Assembly: GCF_046156265.1 (NCBI RefSeq)
Contig: NZ_JAWDIR010000044.1
Span: forward strand, 248,001 to 312,000
Length of the DNA stretch: 64,000 nt
Reading direction: 5' to 3'
From: CAMDHY01 sp046156265
Lineage (GTDB): Bacteria; Pseudomonadota; Alphaproteobacteria; Rhizobiales; Segnochrobactraceae
The notes under the pieces were generated by a model that was not told the DNA's origin, made no database searches, and was given only the letters and a program-made list of their open reading frames with translations. This document shows positions 27,862 through 39,656 of the stretch, piece by piece (positions within the stretch are counted from its first letter, which is position 1; each line of letters opens with the position of its first letter). The position numbers were made by a program, and so were the translations under genes.

Positions 27862-29753
27862 ATGAACCACCAGGCCACCTGTGAACAGGACACCCGTGAC
27901 GCCGCGCGCTCCCCGACGTTCGGCGACCCGCCGATGACCTACGGCGCCCACCTGACCGGAGCCGGATGCCGCTTCCGTGTCTGGGCTCCTGACCACGCCG
28001 CCGTCTCGGTGGTGGTCGATGGGCAGCGCCACCCGCTCCGGCGGGATGCGGACGGCACCCACTTCGGCGAGGTCGCGGGCGTCGCCGCCGGCGCCCGCTA
28101 CGGGTTCGCCTTTGGCGACGGCGAACAGGTGCTGCCCGATCCGGCCTCCCGCTCGCAACCGGACGGCCCTCACGGCCTCAGTGCCGTGGTCGATCCGACG
28201 ACGTTCGCCTGGACCGATGCGACCTGGCGCGGCATCGAGCTGCCGGGGCAGGTGCTGATGGAGGTCCACATCGGAACCTTCACGGGGGCCGGGACGTGGG
28301 CGGCGGCGGCTGAGCGGCTGCCGGACCTCGTCGACGTCGGCGTCACCGTGATCGAGATGATGCCGGTGAACGATTTCCCCGGCCGCTTCGGCTGGGGCTA
28401 CGACGGCGTCGGCCTCTACGCGCCGGTGGCGCTCTATGGCGAGCCTGACGACCTGCGCCGTTTCGTCGACCGCGCCCACGCCCTCGGCCTCGGGGTCATC
28501 CTCGACGTCGTCTACAACCACCTCGGCCCCGACGGCAATTATGTGCCGCAGTTCGGCAAGTCGATCTTCAACGACCGCCGCAACGACTGGGGCGACGTCC
28601 TCAACTTCGATGCGGGCGACGTGGCGCCGATCCGCCGCTTCTTCATCGACAACGCCGCCTACTGGATCCGCGAGTTCCACTTCGACGGCCTGCGGCTCGA
28701 TGCGACGCAGGAGATACACGACACCTCGCCCGTGCACATCGTGGCGGAGATCGGGGCGGCGGCACGGGCCGCGGCGGGCGAGCGCTCGATCATCCTCGTC
28801 GCCGAGAACGAGCCCCAGGACAGCCGCCTGCTCGCCCCGATGTCGCAGGGCGGCTGCGGCCTCGACGCGCTGTGGAACGACGACTTCCATCACGCAGCCC
28901 ACGTCGCCCTCACCGAGCGCCGGGAGGCCTACTATTCCGATTATGACGGCAGCGCCCGCGAGATCGCCGACAGCCTGGCCTACGGCTTCCTGATGCAGGG
29001 CCAGCGCTCGTCGTGGCAGAAGAACCCGCGCGGCACCCCCGTCCTGCGCACGCCGCCGATGCGCTTCGTCAGCTTCCTCGAGAATCACGACCAGGTCGCG
29101 AATTCCGGCGACGGCCGGCGCCTCTCCGATCTCGCCCAGCCGGCCCGGCTGCGCGCCTTCACCGCCGTCATGCTGCTCGGCCCGCAGACGCCGATGCTGT
29201 GGCAGGGGCAGGAGTTCGCCGCCTCCACGCCGTTCCTCTACTTCGCGGATCATCCCGGGGCGGTGGGCGAGGGGGCCCGCAAGGGCCGCCGCGAGTTCCT
29301 GACCCAGTTCCCGTCGCTGATCGGCGCCGACCTCGACGACCCCGTCGCCGAGGAGACCTTCCGGCGCAGCGTCCTCGACTGGCGCGACCGCGACCGCAAC
29401 GCCCACTGGGTCGCCCTTCACCGCGAACTGCTGCGCCTGCGCCGCGAGGATCCGGTGCTGCGCCTGCAGGGCGCGGCAGGGCTGCTCACCAGCGCGGAGC
29501 GCGACCTGGCGATCATCCGGCTCCTCGGCGAGGACGCGGCGGACGACCGGCTGATCGTCGTCAACCTCGGCGTCGATGCGCCGGTGCCGATCTCGACGCC
29601 GCTGCTCGCCCCGCCCGACCGCGCGGGCTGGCGTCTTCTCTGGTCGAGCGAGGACCCCGCCTATGGCGGCGGTGGCACGCCGGCCGAACCGTTTTCGGCG
29701 GACTGGCGCTTCCCCGGAAACTCCACCCTGCTGTTTGCCGGAGTATCGAGCCG

Positions 29754-29757
<4 letters not shown>
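27862..29757 (+). CDS. treZ: Malto-oligosyltrehalose trehalohydrolase
   Basis: A 631-residue GH13 enzyme that releases trehalose from maltooligosyl-trehalose. An N-terminal beta domain (GAGCRFRVWAPDHAAV) precedes the barrel: ELPGQVLMEVHIGTFT, FPGRFGWGYDGVGLYAP, VVYNHLGPDGNY, FDGLRLDATQEI (nucleophile) and ILVAENEPQD (acid). The final segment (DWRFPGNSTLLFAG) is a beta domain. The ATG at 27862 follows GGAG; longer in-frame starts lack a site. Its stop overlaps the next start in ATGA. Confidence 0.94.
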
Positions 29758-31352
<1,595 letters not shown>

Positions 31353-31386
31353 CGCTCCCCGACACGGCCGACGGCACGAACGAGAA

Positions 31387-31418
31387 GGGCGGGAGGCCAT
31401 CGGCCTCCCGCCCTTTTT
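31387..31418 (+). terminator. Rho-independent terminator of the glgX-treYZ operon
   Basis: A perfect 12-bp stem GGGCGGGAGGCC / GGCCTCCCGCCC with loop ATC is followed by TTTTTC. It lies between two convergent genes; on the minus strand the T-run is poor, so it chiefly serves the plus-strand operon. Confidence 0.9.
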
Positions 31419-31440
31419 CATTGGCCCGATGGGCGCGCGG

Positions 31441-34400
31441 TCAGCCGAAGCGGCCACTCGCGTGGGCGAGCAGGGTGTAGACCTTGCCCGTGTCCGAGGC
31501 GAGGTAGCCGCGGCGGCGGCCGTCGCTGTCGGCGGCCCCGTCGAGATCGTCGAGCAGGCGGTCGAAGTCGTCCACATACTGGTCTACGACGGCGCGGAAC
31601 TCCTCGTTGCGGGCGTACTTGCGACGGATCTCGTCGAAGGTCTGCTGGCCGCGCATCGTGTAGAGGCGACGGGTGAAGACGCCGGCCTCGCCATGCTCGT
31701 AGCGCGCCCACAGGTCGGCGTAGCTCTCGTCGTCGATGGCGCGGGCGATGTCGCCCGAGACGCCGTCGAAGGAGGGCACCACCGGGGCGCGGTCTCCGTC
31801 GCGATCGGCGACGATCGGCGGCGGTGCCTCGTCCTCGGCCGACTCGTCCTCGAAGGGCGGATCGGAGGCGCGGCGGAGCAGGTCGGTGATCCAGCCGCGG
31901 CCGCCGGTCGGACGGTCGTCCTCCTCGTCCTCGTGGGCGGGCGTCGTCAGCACCGGACGCGGCGGAACCGGCTCGGGGGCGATCGGCGGGGCAACGCGGG
32001 CGGGCTCGCGCGCCGGGCGGGCGGGGCGCGGCTCGTCGATCACGGCGGACGTCACGTTCGCCGGACCGGTGATGCGGCCTCCGTCGGGACCAGCCACGGC
32101 GAGCGCCGCGCTCTGGCGGGAGACGATGCCCGACAGCATCTCCAGCGCCTGCAACTGGCCGGACACGGCCTTCCGCATCGCCTCGGTGCTCTCGCGCGCC
32201 TCCTCCGGCAGCTCGAACAGGCCGCGACGGATTTCCGCGCGGGTCGCCTCGAGCTCCTGGCGCATCTCGGTGGCGCCGCGCTCGAGCTGCTGCGCGAGCT
32301 CGCTGTAGCGCTCCGTGATCTCCGAGATCGCCCGCGTCGTCTCCTCGACGATGGTGATCTGGGCGAGACGGATCGCCTCGCGGGCCCGCTCGCCTTCGCG
32401 ATCGGCCGTCTCCTGCATTCCCTCGAGGCCGGTGCCAAGCGACCGCGTCGCCGACTCCGCACTCTCGGTGAGGGCGCGCGTCGCGGTCTCCGTCAGGTCC
32501 TCGATGCTGCGGGCGACGGTGTCGGTCGCCCCGTGCAGGGCGGCCGTCGCACCCGTCACCGAGTGCGTGATCGCCTCGGCGGTGCAGCGCGCCTTCGCCT
32601 CGGCAGCCGCGATCGCCTCGCCGACCTGGCCCGCGAAGGACCGCATCAGCGCCTCGATCGACTCCGTCTTGAAGAGCAGCGTCGAGGCGAGGTCGTCGAT
32701 GGCGACGCGACGATCCTCGAGCGTCTGCTCGACGGCGCGGTTCGACGATTCCAGCCGGCGGGCGGCGTCCATCAGGGCGACGCGGCCGTTCTCCAGCGTC
32801 GCCTCGAGCTGGCGGTGGGTGCCCTCGATCTCCTGGGCGGCGTCACCGAGGACGCGGTTCTGCGCCTCGATGCGGTTGGCGACGGCAGTGAACTCCTTGA
32901 GCGACGTCGAGGCGACGGCGTCGAGGCGGCCGGTCTCCTCCGCCATCGCGGCGGCGGAGCGGGCGGCACCCTCGACGGCCCGGCCGACGACGTCGCCGAA
33001 GCTCGCGGCCTGGCGGCCGATCTCGCCCTCGACGCCGCCGAGGTCCTCACTGGCGGTCGCGACCGCCTTCTCGAACGAGCCGGTGACCATGCGCAGGTCG
33101 GAGAGCACCCGCTCGATCTGGCCCTGGGCCCGCGCGGTGGCGTCGGCGACGCCGGCGAGCGACGCCTCGCCGGTCTGCGACAGCGCCCGGGCCGCTTCGG
33201 CCGAGTGGGTGCGGATGCGCTCGACCAGGGCGTCGCCCTCGTTGCCGATCTCGCGCGCCACGACCTCGCGGGCGTTGGCGATCTCGTCGCGGAAGCGCTC
33301 CGTAGACTGCCCGATCGCCTCGACCAGCACGCTGTCCTCGGCGTTGAGCAGGGTGGCGAGCTCGCCGGCGCGGGCGGCCAGCATCGCATCGACCGAGTGC
33401 GACGACTGCGCCAGACGACGGGCGAGCTCCTCGAGCGCCGAGCCGACGAGGGCCCGGGCGCGGCTCGTCTCGGAGGCGAGCACCTCGGCCGCCTCCCGCG
33501 AACCGTCCTCGAGGGTGGTGCGCATCCGCTCGACCTCGGCGCCGATCACCGCGGCGGCGCTCTCGGCGTCGCCGGTGACGGCGGCGCGGACGCGCTCGCT
33601 CTCGTTCGCCAGGAGCTCGGACGCCTCGCGCGATCCGTCCTGCAGGGCTGCGCGCATGCGCTCGACCTGCTCGGCGATCACCTCGGCAGCGGCCGATGCG
33701 TCGCCGGTGACGGCGGCGCGGGTGCGGTGGCTCTCGGTCGCCAGCACGTCGGCGGCGAGCTGGGCCCCCTCGGTGAGGGTGGAGCGGACGCGCTCGCTTT
33801 CCGCCGTCAGGAGGTGGGCGGCCGTCTGCATGTCGTTCGTGACCGAAGCCCGGACGCGGCTGCTCTCCTCGGCGAGGATGCCGGCGGCGGCTCGCGCCTC
33901 TTCGCCGAGGAGGCCGCGGAGCCGGTCGCCCTCGGCGGCGAGGATCGCCGCCGCGGCGCGGACCTCGTCCGTGACACCGGTGCGCATGCGGTCGCCCTCG
34001 GAGCCGAGCAGGTCGGCGGCGACGCGGATGTCGTCGGTGACGGTGGCGCGGACGCGGTCGCTCTCGGCGGCCAGGATGTCGGCGGCGGCCCGGATGTCGT
34101 CGCCGACCGTGGTGCGGACGCGCTCGCCTTCGACCGACAGCAGCTCGGTTGCGGCGCGAAGCTCGCCGACGACGCCGTGGCGGACCCGCTCGCCCTCGCT
34201 GACGAGCAGGCGGGCGGCGGCCTGGGTCTCCGCCGTGAGGGCGGTCCGGGTCTGCTCGCCGGCATTCGCCATCAGCTCGACGGCGCTGCGCGTCTCTTCG
34301 CCGACGGTGGTGCGCAGGCGCTCGCTCTCGGACGCCATCGTCTCGACGGCGGCGTGCGCCTCGTCGGTGAGCGTGCGGCGCGCCCGGTCGGATTCGACCA

Positions 34401-37400
34401 GGAGAGCCTGCACGACCTCGCCGGCAGCGGCGATGAGGGTGCGACGGGTCTCGTCGGCACGCGCCGTCAGCGATTCCGTCATCGCGTTCAGCGTGCCTTC
34501 CAGCGCCGACCGGGTGCGGTCGGTCTCGCTGCCGATGTTGCCCAGCACATGGGTGACCGACGCCTCGGTGCGGTCGGCGCCGTCCGTCAGGGCGGCGATG
34601 ATCGCCTCGGTGCGGTGGCGCAGCGTGCCTTCGAGCGCCACGGCGCGGGCTTCCACGGTATCGGCCGTGGCGGCGAGCTCCTCGGCGAGGATCTGGCGGA
34701 TGCGCTCGACGCGTTCGCCGAAGGTGCCGCTGATCGATTCCGCATGGCCGGCGAGCGTGGCGTTGACCCGCTCGAAGGTCGAGGTGAGCGTCGTCTCGAG
34801 GTCGGTGTGGCCGGAGGCGACCGCCTGCACGAAGTCGCGGGTGCGGGCGAGCAGGGTCTCGCTCAGCTCGCGGGCGCGGCTGTCGAGGGCGTCCTCGACC
34901 CGGCGCGTCCGCGTCTCGATGATCGAGACGACGTTGTCGCTCGCCGTGGCCATGCGCGAGGCAAGCGATTCGGTGCGGGCCTCGATCGCCGCGTCGAAGG
35001 CCTCGGCGCGCTCGGCGATGGCGCTGTCGAGGGCCTGGGTGCGGTCGGAGAAGGCCGTCTCCAGCGACGTCGTACGGGCGCCGAGGATGCCGTCGAGGCG
35101 GCCGACGCCCTCGTCGACCGTGCGGTTGAGGGTGTCGATGCGGCTGTCGACGAGGCGGGCGACGTCGGTCGAGAACTGCTCGATCGGCCGCCCGATCGCG
35201 TCGGTGCGCTCCGACAGCGTCTGCTCGAGGATGACGAGACGGTCGGAGAGGATGCGGTCGAGCTCCTCGGTGCGCATGCCGAGCGTGGCCGTGAGGCCCT
35301 CGGCGCGCACCGTGATGAGCTCGCGCAGCGTCTCGACGTCGCGCGAGATGCGGTCGCCGATCTCGCCGGAGCGGGAGGCGAGCGTCTCGGCGGCGGCGGT
35401 GGCGGCGGTGGTGATGTCCTCGGTGGCGCGGTGGCTGCGCTCGCCGATGAGGCGGGCCACCTCGGCGCCGGCCGTGCCGAAGACGTGGGCGACGTCGGCG
35501 GTCTGGCGCGACAGCGTGTGGCCGATGCCCTCCACTGCCTCGTCGACGGAGGAGCGGAAGAACGTGCTGCGGCTCTCGAGCACGGCGGCGAGCGACAGCT
35601 CGCGGTCGCGCAGCGCCTCTTCCAGCGCCTGTGCACGGCCGACCATCGCGTCCTCGATGCGGTGGCTCGCCTGCTCCAGGCGATCGGCGACTTCGGTGCC
35701 GTTGGCGCCGACGATCGTACCGAGGCGGTCGGTCGTCTCCTCCAGGCGGCTCGTCAGCGCGTCGGCGCGGAGCTGCAGGTCGAGCGAGATGGAGTCGCCC
35801 GTGCCCTTCAGCACGTCGGAGATGCGGTCGACCTGGGTGGTGATGGCCATGACCATCTCGTCGCCGCGCGAGGCCATCGCCTCGGACGTGCGCACCGACT
35901 GCGCCGTGACAGCGTCGTCGAGCGAGCGCAGGGCGTCGGTGAGGGTGTCGCGGACGTCGGTGGTGCGGGCGAGCACCGTCTCAGTGACGCGCGAGCCGGT
36001 CTCGTCGAGCGTCCGCTGCAGGGCGTCGACGCTCTCGCGCATGTCGCCGAGCTGGCGCGTCGTCACCTCGGTGGTCGAGCGCCCGACCTCGGTGATCAGC
36101 GCCTCGATCTCGGCGATGCGCTCGCGCACCAGGGTGGAGACGGTCGAGCCGGCGGCGTCGATCGCGCTTTCGAAGCCGGCGACGCGGTCGCCGAGCGCCG
36201 TGGTGACGCGCTCGGTGCTCTCGCCGAGCGAGCCTTCCAGCGTGGCGACGCGGCTCGCCAGCGCCTCGGTGACCGTGGCGCCGGACTGTGCCAGCGCGTC
36301 GGTCAGGCCGGAGACCGTGCCCGACAGGCTGTCGGCGACCGTGCGGCCGGTCTCGGCCAGGCTGCTCTCGATGCTGCCGACGCGCTCGGTGAGCGTCTCG
36401 GTGAGGCGGCTGCCGGCGACGTCGATCGCCTCTTCGAGCGAGATCACCTGCGAGGACAGCGTCCGGGTGACGCGGTCGCCGGTGCCGGTGATGGAAGCCT
36501 CCAGGCCGCCGACGCGGTCGTCGAGGACGGCGATGACCGCCTGGCCGGCCGTGGTGATCGAGGTCTCGATGTCGGCGACGCGCGCGGTGAGCGCATCGGT
36601 GACGCCGGAGCCTGCGGTGTGGATGGCGCTCTCGAGGCTGCCGACGCGGGTCTCCAGCGTCGAGACGACGATGTCGCCGGTGTTGGTGAGGGACGATTCG
36701 ATCTCGGCGACGCGCACCGTCAGCGTGTCGGTGACGAAGGCGCCGGCGCTGCGGATCGAGCCTTCCAGACCGCCGACGCGCTCGTCGAGGACGCTGACGA
36801 CGGCGCGGCTCGCCTCCGCCATCGTCGCCTCGATCGAGGCGACGCGGTCGGTGAGGCTGTCGGTGACCGACGCACCCGCGTCGCGGATCGCCGTCTCGAG
36901 GCTGCCGACCCGGCCGTCGAGGGTGGAGACGACGACGTCGCAGGTGGTGGTGATGGTCGCCTCGATCTCGCCGACGCGCGCGGTGAGGGCATCGGTGACG
37001 GAGGCACCGGCGCCGCGCAGCGCGCTCTCCAGCGCCTCGACGCGGCCTTCCATGCTGCCGACGACGGCCTCGCCGGTCGCCGACAGGGACACCTCGACGT
37101 CCGCGGCGCGGGCGGCGAGCGCGTCGGTGACGCGGGTGCCGGCCGACAGGATGGAGGATTCGAGCCCGATGACGCGCTCGGACAGCGAGGCGGTGATGCT
37201 GCCGGAGACGGCGGTGATCGCCTCCTCGAACTCGGCGGCGCGCACGGTCAGCGTGTCGTTGACGATCGAGCCGGCCGAGGTGATGGCGGTCTCGAGCGAG
37301 GTAACGCGGTCGCCGATCGTGTCGGTGAGCGAATGGGTGACGGTGGTGATCGAGGTCTCCAGCGCGCCGACGCGGCCGGCGAGCATGTCGGCGGCCTCGG

Positions 37401-39267
37401 TGCTGGCGCGGTCGATGACCGCCTCGAGCCCGGCGATGCGGTCGCCGAGCGAGGTCGCGACGACCTCGGTGGTGGAGGTGATCTTCGCCTCGAGGCCGCT
37501 CGTCTGGGCGACGAGGGTGCCGGTGAGGGTGCTGCCGGCGTCGTCGATGGTGCGCTGCAGCTCGCCGACGCGGTCGGAGAGCGTCGCCGCGACGCTGACA
37601 CCGGCCGAGGTGATGGCGCCCTCGAGGTTGATGATGCGGCCCTGCAGGTCGTCGATCAGCCGCTCGCCGGTCTCGGTGAAGCCGGCCTGCAGCTCGCCGA
37701 CGCGGGCGGTGAGCTCACCGGTCACGGCTGCACCCGCCGAGGCGATCGTCGCGGTGACGCGCTCGCCGGTGTCGTTGAAGGTGCGGTCGAGCGCGGACAG
37801 GCGCTCGTCGATGGCGCCGACGATGCGGGCGCTCGTCTCGGTGAGCGAGCTGTCGATCTCGACGAGGCGGGTGTCGAGCGTCGTCAGGATCTGGTCGGAG
37901 CGGCCGGTGACGGTGGCGATCAGGCGATCGGTCGAATCGCCCAGCGTGCCGCCGATGGCGTCGATGCGGGTCTCGACGGTCTGAATGACGCTCTCGCCGG
38001 TCGAGGCGAGGCGCTCGGCGACTTCGTTGGCGCGCACCACGAGCGTCTCGACGACGCCCTTGCCGGTCCGCTCGATGGCGTTGTCGACCTCGTTGCCGAT
38101 GGCGCGCAGCTGCTCGCTGACCTGCGTCGAGGCGCTGGTGAGGCGCTCGGCGACCTCGGAGCCCTGCCGGCCGATGAGGCCGGCGACGTCGCCACCGGCC
38201 TTGTCGATGCCGTCGCTGACGAGGCGGGCCTCGGCGCGGATGCGCTCGACGAAGTCCTCGCCGCGGCTGGTCAGCGTGTCGTTGAGGTTGTCGCTCGCCG
38301 AGGTCATCGAGAAGGCGATCTTCGAGGCCCGCTCGTCCACCATCGTGGTGAAGCGCGCCGCCGCCGCGTCGATGTCGACGGTGAGCCGCTCGCTGGTCGA
38401 CTTCAGGTCGTCGGCGAGCGCGCGGTGGGCGCCGGAAATGGCGGCGCGCAGGCGCTCGGCATTATTGGTGACAGCCTCGCGCTCGTTGACGAGCTCGGAG
38501 ATCAGGCCCCGCACCTTCAGCTCGTTGTCGCCGAAGGAGCGCTCGAGGGCCGACACCTCGTTGTGGATCATCACCTCGAGTTCGCTCGCCCGGGCGAGAA
38601 CGCGCTCGATGCCGTCGCCCATGGCGGCGAGCTCGCGGCGCACCGTCTGGCCGGCGGCGACCACCGCCTCGGTGCCGACGCTCTCGGGCTCGGAGAAGCG
38701 GCCGGCCGCGTCGACCATCGCGGCGGCGGCGATCCGCATCTCCTGGCCGCGGCGGGCGAAGCCGGCGAGCACGAAGGCGAGGATGACCGGCAGCAGCGCG
38801 GTGCCGATCAGGAAGACGGTCTCCGGGCGGGCGAACAGGCCGGGGATGTCCACCGGCGGCGTCAGGAGCGGGCCGAGAGTGCTCTGGGCGGCGTAGGCGC
38901 AGAGCGCCAGCCACACGACCGAGAAGAGAGCGGCGAGCCAGGTCGGCAGGGAGGAGGGGCGCTCCCGCACCGTGGCGGCGGCGACGCGGCGGTCGTCGTT
39001 CGCGGCCGTGCGCGGCGGCGTGAGGGCCCGGCGGGGCTCTGCGGGCGCCGGTGCGGCGGCGATCGCAGCCACGGGCGCCTCCGGCTCATCGGGTTCGGTG
39101 GGGGCGGGCAGGGGATCGGCGGCGAGCGCCTCGGCGAGCGCCTGGGCGTGCACCTCTTCGGAGCTCGCGGGAGCGGGTTCGGAGCCGAAATCGAGCTTCA
39201 ACGCCTCTTCGACGGCAGAAAGCGCCACTTCCGCCGGATCCTTGGCGTGCTGATTCTGGATGGCCAT
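31441..39267 (-). CDS. Giant membrane-anchored 22-mer-repeat protein, growth pole ring (GPR)-like
   Basis: A 2,608-residue protein. Residues 1-105 are acidic, Pro/Ala-rich and probably disordered. Two membrane segments follow at ~107-128 and ~151-171, then some 2,000 residues of almost uninterrupted helix made of 22-residue apolipoprotein-like repeats (LTARVGEIEATITTTCDVVV-type, later ILAAESDRVRATVTDDIRAA-type), then a Pro/Glu linker and a compact C-terminus (~residues 2530-2608, YADLWARYEHGEAGVFTRR). This architecture matches the GPR protein of Agrobacterium (about 2,100 residues), which forms a ring at the growing pole and is needed for polar growth; the match is from architecture, not alignment. 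Both strands are open over most of the gene, but the minus-strand protein is the coherent one. Confidence 0.8.
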   Translation of the reverse strand: MAIQNQHAKDPAEVALSAVEEALKLDFGSEPAPASSEEVHAQALAEALAADPLPAPTEPDEPEAPVAAIAAAPAPAEPRRALTPPRTAANDDRRVAAATVRERPSSLPTWLAALFSVVWLALCAYAAQSTLGPLLTPPVDIPGLFARPETVFLIGTALLPVILAFVLAGFARRGQEMRIAAAAMVDAAGRFSEPESVGTEAVVAAGQTVRRELAAMGDGIERVLARASELEVMIHNEVSALERSFGDNELKVRGLISELVNEREAVTNNAERLRAAISGAHRALADDLKSTSERLTVDIDAAAARFTTMVDERASKIAFSMTSASDNLNDTLTSRGEDFVERIRAEARLVSDGIDKAGGDVAGLIGRQGSEVAERLTSASTQVSEQLRAIGNEVDNAIERTGKGVVETLVVRANEVAERLASTGESVIQTVETRIDAIGGTLGDSTDRLIATVTGRSDQILTTLDTRLVEIDSSLTETSARIVGAIDERLSALDRTFNDTGERVTATIASAGAAVTGELTARVGELQAGFTETGERLIDDLQGRIINLEGAITSAGVSVAATLSDRVGELQRTIDDAGSTLTGTLVAQTSGLEAKITSTTEVVATSLGDRIAGLEAVIDRASTEAADMLAGRVGALETSITTVTHSLTDTIGDRVTSLETAITSAGSIVNDTLTVRAAEFEEAITAVSGSITASLSERVIGLESSILSAGTRVTDALAARAADVEVSLSATGEAVVGSMEGRVEALESALRGAGASVTDALTARVGEIEATITTTCDVVVSTLDGRVGSLETAIRDAGASVTDSLTDRVASIEATMAEASRAVVSVLDERVGGLEGSIRSAGAFVTDTLTVRVAEIESSLTNTGDIVVSTLETRVGSLESAIHTAGSGVTDALTARVADIETSITTAGQAVIAVLDDRVGGLEASITGTGDRVTRTLSSQVISLEEAIDVAGSRLTETLTERVGSIESSLAETGRTVADSLSGTVSGLTDALAQSGATVTEALASRVATLEGSLGESTERVTTALGDRVAGFESAIDAAGSTVSTLVRERIAEIEALITEVGRSTTEVTTRQLGDMRESVDALQRTLDETGSRVTETVLARTTDVRDTLTDALRSLDDAVTAQSVRTSEAMASRGDEMVMAITTQVDRISDVLKGTGDSISLDLQLRADALTSRLEETTDRLGTIVGANGTEVADRLEQASHRIEDAMVGRAQALEEALRDRELSLAAVLESRSTFFRSSVDEAVEGIGHTLSRQTADVAHVFGTAGAEVARLIGERSHRATEDITTAATAAAETLASRSGEIGDRISRDVETLRELITVRAEGLTATLGMRTEELDRILSDRLVILEQTLSERTDAIGRPIEQFSTDVARLVDSRIDTLNRTVDEGVGRLDGILGARTTSLETAFSDRTQALDSAIAERAEAFDAAIEARTESLASRMATASDNVVSIIETRTRRVEDALDSRARELSETLLARTRDFVQAVASGHTDLETTLTSTFERVNATLAGHAESISGTFGERVERIRQILAEELAATADTVEARAVALEGTLRHRTEAIIAALTDGADRTEASVTHVLGNIGSETDRTRSALEGTLNAMTESLTARADETRRTLIAAAGEVVQALLVESDRARRTLTDEAHAAVETMASESERLRTTVGEETRSAVELMANAGEQTRTALTAETQAAARLLVSEGERVRHGVVGELRAATELLSVEGERVRTTVGDDIRAAADILAAESDRVRATVTDDIRVAADLLGSEGDRMRTGVTDEVRAAAAILAAEGDRLRGLLGEEARAAAGILAEESSRVRASVTNDMQTAAHLLTAESERVRSTLTEGAQLAADVLATESHRTRAAVTGDASAAAEVIAEQVERMRAALQDGSREASELLANESERVRAAVTGDAESAAAVIGAEVERMRTTLEDGSREAAEVLASETSRARALVGSALEELARRLAQSSHSVDAMLAARAGELATLLNAEDSVLVEAIGQSTERFRDEIANAREVVAREIGNEGDALVERIRTHSAEAARALSQTGEASLAGVADATARAQGQIERVLSDLRMVTGSFEKAVATASEDLGGVEGEIGRQAASFGDVVGRAVEGAARSAAAMAEETGRLDAVASTSLKEFTAVANRIEAQNRVLGDAAQEIEGTHRQLEATLENGRVALMDAARRLESSNRAVEQTLEDRRVAIDDLASTLLFKTESIEALMRSFAGQVGEAIAAAEAKARCTAEAITHSVTGATAALHGATDTVARSIEDLTETATRALTESAESATRSLGTGLEGMQETADREGERAREAIRLAQITIVEETTRAISEITERYSELAQQLERGATEMRQELEATRAEIRRGLFELPEEARESTEAMRKAVSGQLQALEMLSGIVSRQSAALAVAGPDGGRITGPANVTSAVIDEPRPARPAREPARVAPPIAPEPVPPRPVLTTPAHEDEEDDRPTGGRGWITDLLRRASDPPFEDESAEDEAPPPIVADRDGDRAPVVPSFDGVSGDIARAIDDESYADLWARYEHGEAGVFTRRLYTMRGQQTFDEIRRKYARNEEFRAVVDQYVDDFDRLLDDLDGAADSDGRRRGYLASDTGKVYTLLAHASGRFG
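33400..38560 (-). repeat. Degenerate 66-bp in-frame repeats inside the GPR-like gene
   Basis: Successive 22-codon units are plainly visible in two families. One is at ~36300-37700: Leu, Arg-Val-Gly, Glu, then Ala-Gly-Ser-Val-Thr-Asp, with alternate units more alike so the higher-order period is 132 bp. The other is at ~33480-34330: Leu-Leu, Glu-Ser-Glu-Arg-Val-Arg, Ala-Ala. Boundaries are approximate; units between these blocks are more diverged. Dozens of units are present. Confidence 0.75.
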
Positions 39268-39438
39268 GACCGTCTGTCGCCTCGCGCCGTACTCACTACC
39301 GTTCGGCCGCCGATCGCGCCCCGGTTGGGAGGCGACCGTCCGAACTCCGTCACTTCGAACCGCGGTTTATCCGCCCGCCGGCGGTGTCGACTGCCACGAT
39401 CCAACGCCGCCGGAGAGACGGGCAGCGTGGGGCGGATC

Positions 39439-39453
39439 GTAATGAATCGTTAG
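39439..39453 (-). promoter_or_regulatory. Possible CtrA-like binding site upstream of the GPR-like gene
   Basis: The minus strand reads CTAA, seven bases, TTAC, which matches six of the eight defined positions of the alphaproteobacterial CtrA box TTAA-N7-TTAA with exact spacing. It sits about 175 bases before the start codon in an AT-rich island. One degenerate site can occur by chance. Confidence 0.3.
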
Positions 39454-39563
39454 GAATTCTGAAACTCGCATCTCCCGCCGCCGCCCGGCAGGGTTAACGC
39501 CGCCGCCGGCGCGACCCTCCGGCGCAGGGCGGGCGCGGTCGGGCCCCTGCGCCGCCGGTGCGC

Positions 39564-39591
39564 TTGACGCGCCCGGCCGAACCGCTATTCC
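39564..39591 (+). promoter_or_regulatory. Candidate promoter of the ferredoxin gene
   Basis: TTGACG (39564-39569), a 16-base spacer and TATTCC (39586-39591) lie 65 bases before the ferredoxin ATG. The spacing is one short of ideal and the -10 is imperfect. Confidence 0.35.
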
Positions 39592-39656
39592 CAATCGGAG
39601 CAATCCCAAGCGCTCTCCGCTTCCCGCGGCCCACCGCCGCCCATCGAAGGCCCGGC

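Larger units (their letters stand above)
39268..39656. other. Divergent intergenic region between the GPR-like gene and the ferredoxin gene
   Basis: 389 bases with no gene. It must hold both promoters. An AT-rich island at ~39430-39470 carries a CtrA-like half-site pair, listed separately, and on the minus strand TTTCAG-N17-TACGAT, a possible promoter. The ferredoxin-side promoter candidate is listed separately. No RNA gene was recognised. Confidence 0.5.

Noticed and set aside
32315..37984. A second plus-strand frame of 1,889 codons (Ser/Arg/Thr-rich)
   Set aside because: Same cause; composition is that of a reverse-complement shadow and there is no ribosome site or domain.
33400..38560. 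Long regular repeats that might suggest a CRISPR array or satellite
   Set aside because: The period is 66 bp in frame, units are diverged, there are no unique spacers, and the translated product is a coherent helical protein.
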